A stretch of DNA of 64,000 nt from SZUA-22 sp963751695 (lineage in GTDB: Bacteria > Bacteroidota > Ignavibacteria > Ignavibacteriales > Melioribacteraceae): assembly GCA_963751695.1 (NCBI GenBank), contig CAVVVP010000002.1, positions 248,001 to 312,000 of the forward strand, written 5' to 3'. The notes below the pieces were generated by a model. That model did no database searches. It worked only from the letters and a program-made list of their open reading frames with translations, and had not been told where the DNA came from. The position numbers and the translations under genes were made by a program. Below are positions 17,924 through 27,081 of this stretch, one piece after another. Within the stretch, counting starts at the first letter, position 1; the number at the start of each line of letters is the position of its first letter.

Positions 17924-19138
17924 ATGAACTTGTTCAAATCAAAAATACTACTCACTATTTATTCACTCATCCTTTGTTTTATTCTTGGAGAAATCGTTGT
18001 GAGGTTAGTATCAAATACTGATTTAGATGAGAATATTTTCATTTTTAACGTTCAGCTCAAACCTTACAAATTACCTATCAAAGAGACTGAAAAAAAACTT
18101 GGCAGATTTGAAGCCAATCAATCTAAAAGTCGATTATTGTTCGATGAAGATTTAGGCTGGAGTCCAAATGAGAATTTTATATCGGAAAATGGAATGTATA
18201 TCTACAATAAGTATGGAGAAAGATCTCAATCCTTTGCTGATACAGTAATTAATGATGAATCGATTAAAATTTTACTATTTGGTGATTCGTATATGCATGG
18301 AGACGAAGTAGGGTTTGCTGAAACAATTGGAGCAAAATTAGAGAAATTTTTCAGCTCTGATTCGCTTAAAGTTCAAGTTTTTAATTATACTACCAGCGGT
18401 TTTGGAATGGATCAAGCTTTTCTAAGATGGGAGAAGGTAAAATCGCTCATTAAGCCAGACTTAGTAATTTTTGGAGTCCAATTTGAGAACGTGAAAAGAA
18501 ACATCAATCTTTATCGACCAATCTATTCTCCAATAACAGAAATCCCATTTTCAAAACCAAGATTTCAAATTGGTAATGATAATCTAGAATTGTATCAAAA
18601 TCCAGCATCAAGTTTTAATGATGTTATTATGAAGATGACCAATAAGGATCAATTGAGATATGAAGGTTTTTACGATACCGAGGACTATGCTGGCAACATT
18701 TGGTACTTCAGCAAACTTATTTCATTTGCTAGTTCTTCTGTATCATTAATTATTAAGGAACACGAGTATTATCAATTAGAATCTGAATCTTCAAAAATAA
18801 CACTAGGTATACTTGATAGCTTTAGAAAAAGTGTTGAGGGTCAAAATGCACAATTCATTCAAGTTCATCTTCCTGTGGTAAATGATTTCTATTTCTCTAA
18901 TTTTGCTTTTTGTAATCTGGTTTATGGCCAAGAGATTATATACGAAGAATTACTCGATGAAATTAAGCAGAGATTTGAAATCATAGAAATTTATCCACAA
19001 TTTAAAAATTGGATTGAGGAATATTCTTGCAATGAACTTTTTATGGAAAGGCATTATTCACCTAAAACAAATAAATTATTAGCAAAAGAAATTTATAATT
19101 ATTTAAAATTGAATAGTAAAAAATTAATCGAGAACTAG
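17924..19138 (+). CDS. SGNH/GDSL-like hydrolase, membrane-anchored
   Basis: The 404-residue protein has an N-terminal membrane anchor (residues ~8-28) and then an SGNH-type catalytic domain. Block I is ILLFGDSYMHGDEV (~120, Ser nucleophile of GDSY). A glycine-containing FNYTTSGFGMDQAF follows (block II), then an FGVQFENVKRN segment in the place of block III. Near the end ERHYSPKTNKLLA supplies the catalytic His. Such proteins typically add or remove acyl groups on exopolysaccharide or cell-wall sugars outside the membrane. Divergent from the glycan operon, it may modify the same polymer. It is followed with no gap by a small membrane protein. Confidence 0.75.
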   Translation: MNLFKSKILLTIYSLILCFILGEIVVRLVSNTDLDENIFIFNVQLKPYKLPIKETEKKLGRFEANQSKSRLLFDEDLGWSPNENFISENGMYIYNKYGERSQSFADTVINDESIKILLFGDSYMHGDEVGFAETIGAKLEKFFSSDSLKVQVFNYTTSGFGMDQAFLRWEKVKSLIKPDLVIFGVQFENVKRNINLYRPIYSPITEIPFSKPRFQIGNDNLELYQNPASSFNDVIMKMTNKDQLRYEGFYDTEDYAGNIWYFSKLISFASSSVSLIIKEHEYYQLESESSKITLGILDSFRKSVEGQNAQFIQVHLPVVNDFYFSNFAFCNLVYGQEIIYEELLDEIKQRFEIIEIYPQFKNWIEEYSCNELFMERHYSPKTNKLLAKEIYNYLKLNSKKLIEN

Positions 19139-19609
19139 ATGGAATTGTATTTATTTATTGGAGTAACTGTATTTTGGATTATATACTACATTTTTGAAGG
19201 ATCTCACGATGGAACCTTTGCAAAAGAGACAAAGATTTTGAGAGACAAGATTGATAAAGCAGAATTTGAAAAAATAAGATCGAACTTTGTTAAATTAGAA
19301 CTGGACTGGCATTTATTCGATGCTCTTGAAAAAGCCTTGACCAAAATCGTGATCGCGATTCTTATCTTTTTAGTTACCCAGAATCTAATATTCTCCTTCC
19401 AAATGCTTTTACTATCGGTCGCTATTCGATCAGTGATGCATGATCTAGTAGTTGCATTAAAGCTTAATAAAGGGCTCAGACATATTGGACCGGATTTTTT
19501 ATGGTGGGATCGATTCTTAAGAAATATGCAGAATCATGGAATAAATCAATATATTATAAAATTAGTTCCGAATATTTTTCTATTTATTTGGATCATTTAT
19601 TCTTTGTAA
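19139..19609 (+). CDS. Small membrane protein, unknown function
   Basis: I do not recognise this 156-residue protein. It has a hydrophobic N-terminus (FIGVTVFWIIYYIFEG), a charged amphipathic stretch (~30-55), a long membrane span around 68-95, then VMHDLVVALKLNKGLRHIG and WWDRFLRNMQNHG, and a final C-terminal helix. Conserved-looking His/Asp/Arg residues in a soluble loop hint at a binding or catalytic role. Its ATG follows directly on the stop of the SGNH gene, so the two are one transcript and may work together. Confidence 0.6.
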   Translation: MELYLFIGVTVFWIIYYIFEGSHDGTFAKETKILRDKIDKAEFEKIRSNFVKLELDWHLFDALEKALTKIVIAILIFLVTQNLIFSFQMLLLSVAIRSVMHDLVVALKLNKGLRHIGPDFLWWDRFLRNMQNHGINQYIIKLVPNIFLFIWIIYSL

Positions 19610-19675
19610 AAGAAAAAATAATAAATACTTTAAGTATTATTATTTTTATTTTATTCAAAAATACAAGATTATATT

Positions 19676-21301
19676 ATGTTCGTTAATTATTCTGACTTAC
19701 CAAAGTTTCCAAATCTATTTTTGGACTATATTTACGAATTTAAGAATGTAGAAAAATTTTATAAAAAGAGCTTCCTCGAAAACGATAGTTATGTGGAAAC
19801 ATTCGAGCAACTGAAGAATTTCGTCCGTCCTCACAGAAAAGATATATCCAACATTCTCGAAGACCAATATCTTGGATATGTGCAATCTCAACTTACAGAA
19901 GATAACATTCAATCTCTAAATGATGAAAATACACTTGCTGTTATTACTGGCCAACAAGTAGGATTATTTGGTGGGCCCCTTTATACTTTTTATAAAATCA
20001 TTACTACTATTAAACTCAGTACTTATTTGAAAGAAAGATTTCCAGAGTATAATTTTGTTCCGATTTTTTGGATGGAAGTTGATGATCATGATTTTAAAGA
20101 GGTTCAATCAACTAATATTATTGATAAATATAATAAGATCCGAAATCTATCGTACGATGATGGATTAGAAGATGAAGTGAACCGTGGTACTGTTGGCAAA
20201 CTTAAGCTTAATTTGAATATCAGTCATACAATTCAAGATCTTGAAGAGTCTCTTAGAGATAATGAATTTAAAGATGAAATATTGCAATTAATCTCCAGTT
20301 GCTATTCTGATGGGGTAACATTTAAAGCTGCGTTTAAAAGATTAATATTCTCGCTTTTTGATGAATACGGTCTTCTTATTTTTAATCCCCAAGACAATAG
20401 AGTGAAAGATCTACTACTAACTATTTTTGAAAAAGAGATAGACAATCACGATGTTCATTCAAAGGCAAATGTCCTTCGAAGTGCAGAGTTAGAAGAAGAT
20501 TATCATGCACAAGTAAAGGTCAATCCAATAAATCTTTTTTATACCGATGGGAGCGGAAGGCATCTTATTGAACCAGTTGATAGTGAGTTCAGATTTAAAG
20601 GAAAGAGAACTAGGATTTCCAAAGAAGAGTTGAAGAAACTCTTATACTACGATCCGTCAGCGTTTAGCCCAAATGTTCTGTTAAGGCCCATCTGCCAGGA
20701 TTATCTTTTTCCAACAGCAATTTATACTGGCGGTCCCGCAGAGATAAGTTACTTTGCGCAAGTAATTCCCAATTATGAGTTTTTTGATATTGTACAGCCA
20801 ATCGTCTTTCCAAGAATATCTGCAACCATTCTAGAAAAACACATTGCGTCATCAATCGATAAATATGATCTTGATTTTAATGAATTTTTCTTCAGTGAAA
20901 AGGAACTAGTCAATAATATTCTTAATAAAGTTACTGATCATAATATAGAGGAAATTTTTGCTGAGACTAAAAGCAGCATAGATGAGATCTTACAGAATCT
21001 TCGAGAAAGTCTTATACAAATTGATAAAGGATTGCTGAATGTGTCTGAAAAGACTTTGAATAGAATTAGTCAATCTTTGGAAATGCTTCAGTCAAAGTCC
21101 CAAGATATTCAGGGTAGAAAACATGAAGATGTTGTAAAATCCATCAAAAAAATCAGACACTTTATTTACCCAAATAATAATTTACAGGAAAGAGAACTGA
21201 ACTTTATTTATTTCGTAAATAAGTATGGACTTAGTTTTGTAAATAAGTTAGTAGATGAACTTGTAACGAATAAACCAGATCATCAGGTTATTGAGATATA
21301 A
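19676..21301 (+). CDS. bshC: Bacillithiol biosynthesis cysteine-adding enzyme
   Basis: The 541-residue BshC joins cysteine to glucosaminyl-malate, the last step of bacillithiol synthesis in the cytoplasm. Family landmarks are VITGQQVGLFGGPLYTFYK (~95), VPIFWMEVDDHDFKEV (~135), and YFPTAIYTGGPAEISYFAQV-type segment (~360, seen here as FPTAIYTGGPAEISYFAQV). The C-terminal ~140 residues form the coiled-coil dimerisation region (IEEIFAETKSSIDEIL...). Length matches the family. No BshA or BshB is in the window. The gene converges with aroA (14-bp overlap). Confidence 0.92.
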   Translation: MFVNYSDLPKFPNLFLDYIYEFKNVEKFYKKSFLENDSYVETFEQLKNFVRPHRKDISNILEDQYLGYVQSQLTEDNIQSLNDENTLAVITGQQVGLFGGPLYTFYKIITTIKLSTYLKERFPEYNFVPIFWMEVDDHDFKEVQSTNIIDKYNKIRNLSYDDGLEDEVNRGTVGKLKLNLNISHTIQDLEESLRDNEFKDEILQLISSCYSDGVTFKAAFKRLIFSLFDEYGLLIFNPQDNRVKDLLLTIFEKEIDNHDVHSKANVLRSAELEEDYHAQVKVNPINLFYTDGSGRHLIEPVDSEFRFKGKRTRISKEELKKLLYYDPSAFSPNVLLRPICQDYLFPTAIYTGGPAEISYFAQVIPNYEFFDIVQPIVFPRISATILEKHIASSIDKYDLDFNEFFFSEKELVNNILNKVTDHNIEEIFAETKSSIDEILQNLRESLIQIDKGLLNVSEKTLNRISQSLEMLQSKSQDIQGRKHEDVVKSIKKIRHFIYPNNNLQERELNFIYFVNKYGLSFVNKLVDELVTNKPDHQVIEI

Positions 21302-22568
21302 TTTTGAGCTGATTTAGAAATTCTGGATTTGATACAGCAACACATTCAAAATTATTTATCTTAATTTTCTTGTCCGTCAGCAATCCTAAAATGGAAAATG
21401 CCATAGCTATTCTATGATCACCATATGACTCGATAAGAACGTGGCTATTTTTAATTTCGCCAAATACTTCAAGTCCATCATCAAACTCGTTGCAGTCTAA
21501 ACCAAGCTTTTTGAAATTGCTACACATTGCAGATATCCGATCTGATTCCTTATGTCTAAGCTCCTCAGCATTGTGTATAGTGAACTGGCCATCGGCAAAA
21601 ATTCCAGCAATCGATAGAATTGGAATCTCATCGATTATATTTGGGATCAACTCTTTAGGAATCTGAATATTTTTAAGAGAACTTGAGGATATTAAAAGAT
21701 CTCCAGATTTTTCTCCACTCCTTTCCATCACATTTTCGACTGATATTTTAGCGTTCATTTGTTCGAGTACTTTAAGAATCCCAACTCTGGTTTCATTTAA
21801 CAGAACATTTTTTAATCTTAGTTCAGAATTTGGATTTGCTAAAGCGAGAATAATAAAAAAAGCGGCAGTAGAGATGTCAGAAGGGACAATGTATTCTTTT
21901 GGTTGTGGATAATCATTTTTAGATACAAATATTTTTCGTGAGTCTTCAAATTCTTCAATGTTTAGTCCTAACAGAGTTTCGGTGTGGTTTCTGGTTTTTG
22001 AATGTTCGATTACAACTGTCTCATCATCTAAATGAAGTCCTGCAAGAAGCACAGCACTTTTAACCTGAGCGCTAGCAATTTTCATATCATATTCTATACT
22101 ATGCAGATCATCTGAAGGCTCTATCACCAAAGGCAGTGTTCCACCTTCAATTGTTTTGAGTTTAGCTCCCATTCGGTTCAACGGATCTACAATTCTTTCC
22201 ATTGGTCTTTTGGAAAGTGATTCGTCTCCAATAAGTGTAGTTTTAAAATCTTGAGCTACAAGCAAGCCACTTATCAATCGAGTAGTTGTTCCTGAATTTC
22301 CAGCATCAAGCGGTTCCTTAGGCTCAGTGAATCCTTTATATCCTTTTCCATATATCTTTAAGTCTGATCCTATCTTTTCAATTTTGCACCCAAGCTTTCT
22401 AAAACAGTCAATCGTTGAATTTATATCAGCAGAATTAAGATAATTTCTAACATACGATTCACCTGCAGCCATAGCAGAAAACATAACGGCTCTATGCGAA
22501 ATTGACTTATCACCAGGCAATGCTAAATCGCCTTGGACTTTTTCTATCTTCTTAAATTCTTGTATCAC
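21288..22568 (-). CDS. aroA: 3-phosphoshikimate 1-carboxyvinyltransferase (EPSP synthase)
   Basis: The 426-residue enzyme condenses shikimate-3-phosphate with phosphoenolpyruvate in the shikimate pathway. Motifs: LALPGDKSISHRAVM (~15-30), LDAGNSGTTTRLISG (~87-102), RPMERIVDPLNRMGA (~120), ASAQVKSAVLLAG (~165), DISTAAFFIILA (~230), ELRHKESDRISAMCSNF (~340), and the late YGDHRIAMAFSILG (~380). All residues typical of the active site are present. Its start overlaps the trmH stop by 4 bp, so it is in the deoC-hicB-trmH-aroA operon. Confidence 0.95.
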   Translation of the reverse strand: MIQEFKKIEKVQGDLALPGDKSISHRAVMFSAMAAGESYVRNYLNSADINSTIDCFRKLGCKIEKIGSDLKIYGKGYKGFTEPKEPLDAGNSGTTTRLISGLLVAQDFKTTLIGDESLSKRPMERIVDPLNRMGAKLKTIEGGTLPLVIEPSDDLHSIEYDMKIASAQVKSAVLLAGLHLDDETVVIEHSKTRNHTETLLGLNIEEFEDSRKIFVSKNDYPQPKEYIVPSDISTAAFFIILALANPNSELRLKNVLLNETRVGILKVLEQMNAKISVENVMERSGEKSGDLLISSSSLKNIQIPKELIPNIIDEIPILSIAGIFADGQFTIHNAEELRHKESDRISAMCSNFKKLGLDCNEFDDGLEVFGEIKNSHVLIESYGDHRIAMAFSILGLLTDKKIKINNFECVAVSNPEFLNQLKIISQ

Positions 22569-23155
22569 TTATCGCACCACTCGTCGATTAACTTTTCGTG
22601 ATCAAAAGAATCAAGCTCTGGATTATCATACATCCCCTTTAATGCTCTTTGACGCTGGGCTTCATAAAGAGTTGCAGCAGCAGCCACCGATACATTTAGA
22701 CTCTGAATCATTCCGCGCATTGGAATATAGTAAACTTCATCTGAGAGCTTAGCTGCTTCCTCAGAAACTCCACGATGTTCATTCCCCAAAATAAAAGCGA
22801 CTTTCTCTGTCATATCAATTGAATATAAGTCAATCGCTTTATCAGAAAGTAAACTGGCATAAATTTTAAACCCTTTTTTTCGAAGTGCATTATAGCAATC
22901 ATTTGTAACAGAGTATTTTTCTGTTTCCACCCATTTATTTGCAGAAGAAGAAGAAATCTTACTTATTTTTGGAAATTCTTCTACATTATATAAAAGTGAA
23001 ACACCCTTCACGCCAACGGAGTCACATGTTCGGTAAATCGCACTAACATTATGTGGATCATGAATATTCTCAAGCACAACCGTTAAAGTTGATTGTCGTT
23101 GCGAAATTACATTTTTAATTTTATTGAAACGTTGATCGGTTTTGAACTGTCGCAA
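22565..23155 (-). CDS. trmH: SPOUT rRNA/tRNA 2'-O-methyltransferase, TrmH type
   Basis: The 196-residue protein has the SpoU/TrmH knot. Motif 1 is ENIHDPHNVSAIYRTCDSVG (~30-50, catalytic-type N and R), motif 2 is FILGNEHRGVSEEA (~120), and motif 3 is MRGMIQSLNVSVAAAATLY (~145). It moves a methyl group from SAM to a ribose 2'-OH, most likely G18 of tRNAs as in TrmH; the rRNA-acting relatives share these motifs. It is short for TrmH but has all motifs. It sits 2 bp after the HicB-like gene and before aroA. Confidence 0.82.
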   Translation of the reverse strand: MRQFKTDQRFNKIKNVISQRQSTLTVVLENIHDPHNVSAIYRTCDSVGVKGVSLLYNVEEFPKISKISSSSANKWVETEKYSVTNDCYNALRKKGFKIYASLLSDKAIDLYSIDMTEKVAFILGNEHRGVSEEAAKLSDEVYYIPMRGMIQSLNVSVAAAATLYEAQRQRALKGMYDNPELDSFDHEKLIDEWCDK

Positions 23156-23157
23156 AT

Positions 23158-23385
23158 TTAATCTTTGTTAAATATTAATTTGTATACAATTTTATTTTTA
23201 CTTTTCCGGGCTCTATCAATTATAATTTCTGATTCATCTTGAAGATTTGTGTAGAATCTAAGCAGTTCAACCACATTAGTAATAGCTTCATCATCTGAGT
23301 GGGCCCAACTCTCACATCCATTAATGGAAGGCACTTCAGCAGTAAAACCATCACCGGTATCGGTAACAATCATATCAATTACCAC
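23158..23385 (-). CDS. Solitary HicB-like protein
   Basis: A 75-residue protein with the HicB/UPF0150 partial RNase H fold: IVTDTGDGFTAEVPSINGC, ESWAHSDDEAITNVVELLRF. HicB proteins normally neutralise the HicA mRNA nuclease, but no HicA-like ORF lies beside it, and there is no DNA-binding tail, so a regulatory or housekeeping use is more likely. The GTG start is inside the deoC stop (TAGTG) and has TGAGGG six bases before it, arguing for this start rather than the ATG four codons in. It is coupled to deoC. Confidence 0.75.
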   Translation of the reverse strand: MVIDMIVTDTGDGFTAEVPSINGCESWAHSDDEAITNVVELLRFYTNLQDESEIIIDRARKSKNKIVYKLIFNKD

Positions 23386-24254
23386 TAGTAACCCTCAGAC
23401 TTCTCTGGGCCGGCTGTCACGATTTTTACACTCGCACTTGCACCAATTCTATCAGCACCACTTTCCAGCATTAAATCAGCATCTTCCTTAGAACGTATTC
23501 CACCAGAAGCTTTAACACCTACAGAGCTTCCAACAACATATTTCATTAAAGCAACATCAGCTGCAGTTGCCCCTCCAGTACTAAATCCAGTCGAGGTTTT
23601 CACAAAGTCAGCTTTTGCTTCTTTGCTTATGATACATGCTTTAACTTTTTCTTCATCTGTTAGCAGAGCTGTCTCAATAATCACTTTGCAAACAGCTCGA
23701 TTTCTCTTTGCCGTCAATACAACTTTGTTGATATCACTAAAGACATATTCGTAATCACCACTCTTAAGTTTTCCAACATTAATCACCATATCAACTTCTT
23801 GAGCACCATTGGCAATCACCTCTTCAGCTTCGGCTTTTTTTGCCATGGTGGTGGTAGCGCCAAGTGGAAAACCAATTACAGTACAGACCTTAACGATTGA
23901 TCCTTTTAGCATATCATAACATTGTGGGACATAACTTGGATTTACACAAACTGATGCAAATTCATATTTAAGTGCTTCCTCACATAAAACTTTAATTTCT
24001 TCTGAAGTAGTATCAGCTTTTAAAAGTGTGTGGTCAATTCTTCTTGCAACCGATTTATCAGATAACTCTTCACCAACACCCAAACCAGCAGCAATTCTTT
24101 CGGCACCATTATTTAATATTTTATTGACTGCTGAAGGCTGATCAACAACGTTTCTTTCCCATCCAGCGCAAGTTTCACCAACACAATAAAAATCGTGAAG
24201 CGCTTTTTCAACAAAAACTTGCGATACTACCTTATCAATTACTGGTGAACTCAT
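23385..24254 (-). CDS. deoC: Deoxyribose-phosphate aldolase with N-terminal extension
   Basis: The 289-residue class I aldolase cleaves 2-deoxyribose-5-phosphate to glyceraldehyde-3-phosphate and acetaldehyde. The core starts near residue 65 (RRIDHTLLKADTT). The lysines are in place: EVDMVINVGKLKSG (~150) and the Schiff-base region ADFVKTSTGFSTGGA (~215), then GVKASGGIRSKEDA (~245). The first ~65 residues are extra: an amphipathic helix (DKVVSQVFVEKALHDFY), then a Cys-rich CVGETCAGWERN segment and a second helix. Such extensions in microcompartment enzymes often act as encapsulation peptides. With the BMC shell genes at 35-36 kb, the enzyme could be compartment cargo (inference). Confidence 0.92.
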   Translation of the reverse strand: MSSPVIDKVVSQVFVEKALHDFYCVGETCAGWERNVVDQPSAVNKILNNGAERIAAGLGVGEELSDKSVARRIDHTLLKADTTSEEIKVLCEEALKYEFASVCVNPSYVPQCYDMLKGSIVKVCTVIGFPLGATTTMAKKAEAEEVIANGAQEVDMVINVGKLKSGDYEYVFSDINKVVLTAKRNRAVCKVIIETALLTDEEKVKACIISKEAKADFVKTSTGFSTGGATAADVALMKYVVGSSVGVKASGGIRSKEDADLMLESGADRIGASASVKIVTAGPEKSEGY

Positions 24255-24267
24255 GGCTTAAACCCGT

Positions 24268-25146
24268 TCAGTTATTAATTTTTTCATACGCTAAATAAGT
24301 ATTTTTTAAAAGCATTGCAATTGTCATCGGGCCAACTCCCCCTGGAACTGGAGTAATATAAGAAGCTTTTTTCGAAACATTCTTGAAATCAACGTCACCA
24401 ACTAGTTTATAACCTTTTGGTAACGCAGGATCATCAACACGATTCATACCTACATCGATTACCACACACTCATCTTTTACCATGTTTTCAGTTATAAACT
24501 CAGCACGACCAATGGCCGCAATTAGGATATCAGCTTGTTTAGTAATTGAGCTAAGATCAGCTGCTGCCGAGTGACATATAGTCACAATGGCGTTCGCACC
24601 TTCCTTTTTTTGGACAAGCATATTAGCAACAGGTTTGCCAACAATGTTGCTTCTACCAACAACGACGACATGTTTTCCTTTAGTTGCAATATTATATCTT
24701 TTGAGCAGCTCAACTACTCCATTTGGTGTACATGGGTAGAAGGTTTCTTTACCGATTACCATATTACCAACATTACTCGGGTGAAACCCATCAACATCTT
24801 TTAATGGACTAATTGCTTCAATCACTGAATCTTCATTAATGTGTTTTGGCAATGGAAGTTGTACAAGAATCCCATGGTAATTTTCATCATTATTATAATG
24901 ATCAATTAGATCAAGGAGTTCTTTTTCACTTATGTTTTCATCCAAAACTTCTGCTTTTGAATTTACTCCAACCTCATTGCATGCTTTGTGTTTCATTTTT
25001 ACATATACTTTTGAAGCAGGATTTTCTCCAACAAGAATTGTAACTAAGCCAGGCAAAGGTTTATTCTCATTTTTCAGTTTATCAATCTTTGATTTTAGCT
25101 CGACTCTAATATCCGATGCTATTTTTTTACCATCAATTATTGTCAT
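24268..25146 (-). CDS. folD: Bifunctional methylene-THF dehydrogenase/methenyl-THF cyclohydrolase
   Basis: The 292-residue FolD interconverts 5,10-methylene-, methenyl- and 10-formyl-tetrahydrofolate in one-carbon metabolism. Motifs: LVGENPASKVYVKMKHKAC (~35-53, catalytic Tyr and Lys), ILVQLPLPKHI (~95), DVDGFHPSNVG (~120), VVVGRSNIVGKPVANML (NADP site, ~160), and ITPVPGGVGPMTIAMLL (~265). All active-site residues are present. Its start is 29 bp after the methyltransferase gene and its end 13 bp before deoC, so it is probably in the same operon. Confidence 0.95.
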   Translation of the reverse strand: MTIIDGKKIASDIRVELKSKIDKLKNENKPLPGLVTILVGENPASKVYVKMKHKACNEVGVNSKAEVLDENISEKELLDLIDHYNNDENYHGILVQLPLPKHINEDSVIEAISPLKDVDGFHPSNVGNMVIGKETFYPCTPNGVVELLKRYNIATKGKHVVVVGRSNIVGKPVANMLVQKKEGANAIVTICHSAAADLSSITKQADILIAAIGRAEFITENMVKDECVVIDVGMNRVDDPALPKGYKLVGDVDFKNVSKKASYITPVPGGVGPMTIAMLLKNTYLAYEKINN

Positions 25147-25175
25147 AATAAGCTCTTATGTTCTCGTCTAATTAT

Positions 25176-26156
25176 TTAGTATTCAATTGAATATTTTTTC
25201 TTCAAATAATTTTGTATTTCAGAATCGCGTTTTATCTCTTTATAAAATGGATTTGAATTCTGCCAACCTGTTTTTCCAAGTTTCCGAAATCGTTCTAATC
25301 TTCTAATAGAAATTTCACAATAAATCGGATCGATATCAATAGTGAAACATTTTCTTTTTAATTTTTCAGAAGCAATTAGAGTTGTTCCAGCATGAGCGAA
25401 AAAATCTATCACCCAATCATTAGGTTTGCTTGATACTTTTAGAATCCTTTCAATTGCATCAATTGGTTTTTGAGCAAAGCAGCCATTTACATTTTCCTCA
25501 CGTAAATGAAAAACTTGCTGAATATCGATCCAAACATTCCCCGCACGAATATTTGCTGATTTACTTCTCTCAAGATTCTCAGTCCTCTCACCCCTAATAT
25601 TTTTATAGTAACCTTTTACAACTTTTGGAATTTCCGTATAAACATTTTTAATATTGAAACTTGGATTACCATTAGTGTAATATAATAGTTCCTGTCTTAT
25701 TGCCATCCAGTTTTTTTGGGTACCATAACCTCGCTGATTTCTCATCGTGATTAGACTTTTCGAAGTATAATTAGTGTCTTGCATCATCAATATAAACTCA
25801 GCAAATGGTTTGAAATGATTTTTCTGATCAGCTCCAAGCCAAATATAAAGGGACGAATCATTTTTAAGCAGCTGAGTTGTATTGTTTATCCACAATTTCG
25901 ACCAAGTGACAAACTCATCGACTCTTTTTTTTCCAAAAGCTACCATATTGTATGGAGGATCATGAACAGCTAAAGTAGCCTTCTTCTTTCCAAAACTCTT
26001 TTTTAGTGAAGCATAATCTGCAGCATCGATACAACCAATAATATGCTTAGTTAAAGGATCTTTCCATATCTCATTTTTTTTTAGTCTACAATATGGAAGA
26101 AATAAGGAATAAAGATCTGGATCAGTATCTAATCTTGGTAGTGGCGCGTTGAGCAT
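25176..26156 (-). CDS. Site-specific DNA methyltransferase (orphan)
   Basis: A 326-residue methyltransferase with the catalytic motif DPPYNMVAFGKKRVDE at about residue 90 and the SAM-binding region WVIDFFAHAGTTLIASEKL (~265) near the C-terminus. This DPPY-before-FxGxG order marks a beta-class N6-adenine or N4-cytosine enzyme. The closing helix ERFRKLGKTGW is family-like. There is no restriction endonuclease beside it, so it is an orphan, perhaps for regulation or phage protection. Its start overlaps the YmdB stop by one base (TAATG). The recognition sequence is unknown. Confidence 0.85.
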   Translation of the reverse strand: MLNAPLPRLDTDPDLYSLFLPYCRLKKNEIWKDPLTKHIIGCIDAADYASLKKSFGKKKATLAVHDPPYNMVAFGKKRVDEFVTWSKLWINNTTQLLKNDSSLYIWLGADQKNHFKPFAEFILMMQDTNYTSKSLITMRNQRGYGTQKNWMAIRQELLYYTNGNPSFNIKNVYTEIPKVVKGYYKNIRGERTENLERSKSANIRAGNVWIDIQQVFHLREENVNGCFAQKPIDAIERILKVSSKPNDWVIDFFAHAGTTLIASEKLKRKCFTIDIDPIYCEISIRRLERFRKLGKTGWQNSNPFYKEIKRDSEIQNYLKKKYSIEY

Positions 26157-26959
26157 TACAAAGTCACTTGCTTATCAAATTCAGGAAGTAAGATCCTTTC
26201 AATTTCTAGTGTCTTACCAGTATCAATATCAACTTTTGTATAAACCCCGCAAAGATGGACATTATTCGTAGCAGTCTGATATTTCTGAGGTGTTTGAAAT
26301 AAAAACCGATTTATTGCTGCATCTGTTTTCATTCCAATAACGGAGTCGTAAGGGCCTGTCATTCCGACGTCTGTAATAAATCCTAATCCCTTGGGGAAGA
26401 TTCTTTCATCAGCAGTTTGAATGTGAGTATGAGTTCCAATAAGAACGCTAGCTTTACCATCAATATAATTTGCGAGAGCAATTTTCTCTGCTGTTGCTTC
26501 TGCGTGAAAATCAATAAGAATCACTTTTGTCTCTTGTCTTAATTTACTAAGCGCCCATTCTGCAGCTCTGAACGGACAGTCAATAGGTGACATAAATGAA
26601 CGGCCTTGCAAATTTAGGACTCCAACTTTTCCTTTAACAGTATCTGCGATATGGTATCCATTACCATATGTTCCTTTTGGGTAATTTAGTGGTCGTAATG
26701 CTCTCTTATCTTTTTTTAGATATTCTTGCGACTGATATTTGTCCCAAGTATGATTCCCTCCGGTAACCACTTTTACACCCAATCCGAAAACCACTTTTGC
26801 TTCTTTCTCAGTAAAACCCTTTCCATCATTAGCATTTTCGCCATTAACAATAATAATATCAGCTCGATATTTTTTCTCTAGACTTGGAAGCCAGGTCTCT
26901 AACATATCTAAACCAGGTTTGCCAACAATATCGCCGATGAAAAGTATATTTAACGTCAT
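26156..26959 (-). CDS. ymdB: YmdB-type metallophosphoesterase (2',3'-cyclic phosphodiesterase)
   Basis: A 267-residue calcineurin-like phosphoesterase of the YmdB/TIGR00282 type. Metal-binding motifs are ILFIGDIVGKPG (D9-like), NGENANDGKGF, VTGGNHTWDK, IDFHAEATAEK, and GTHTHIQTADERIFP. In Bacillus the protein hydrolyses cyclic nucleotides such as cAMP or 2',3'-cNMP and affects sporulation and biofilm choice. Here it is the first gene of the minus-strand operon leading to folD, deoC and aroA. It is divergent from the exonuclease gene. Confidence 0.87.
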   Translation of the reverse strand: MTLNILFIGDIVGKPGLDMLETWLPSLEKKYRADIIIVNGENANDGKGFTEKEAKVVFGLGVKVVTGGNHTWDKYQSQEYLKKDKRALRPLNYPKGTYGNGYHIADTVKGKVGVLNLQGRSFMSPIDCPFRAAEWALSKLRQETKVILIDFHAEATAEKIALANYIDGKASVLIGTHTHIQTADERIFPKGLGFITDVGMTGPYDSVIGMKTDAAINRFLFQTPQKYQTATNNVHLCGVYTKVDIDTGKTLEIERILLPEFDKQVTL

Positions 26960-27081
26960 GATTCTTCCTTAATTTGAGAAATAAATATATTGAAATAAAA
27001 GTGAAGAAAAAACTTGATAGATTGCCATATCAAATTTTACAACACCAATTCATTTCATTTTGATTCTGATTATATTCGAGT

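Noticed and set aside
23158..23385. Possible complete HicAB toxin-antitoxin module
   Set aside because: No HicA-type reading frame is present on either side; only the HicB-like protein can be supported.
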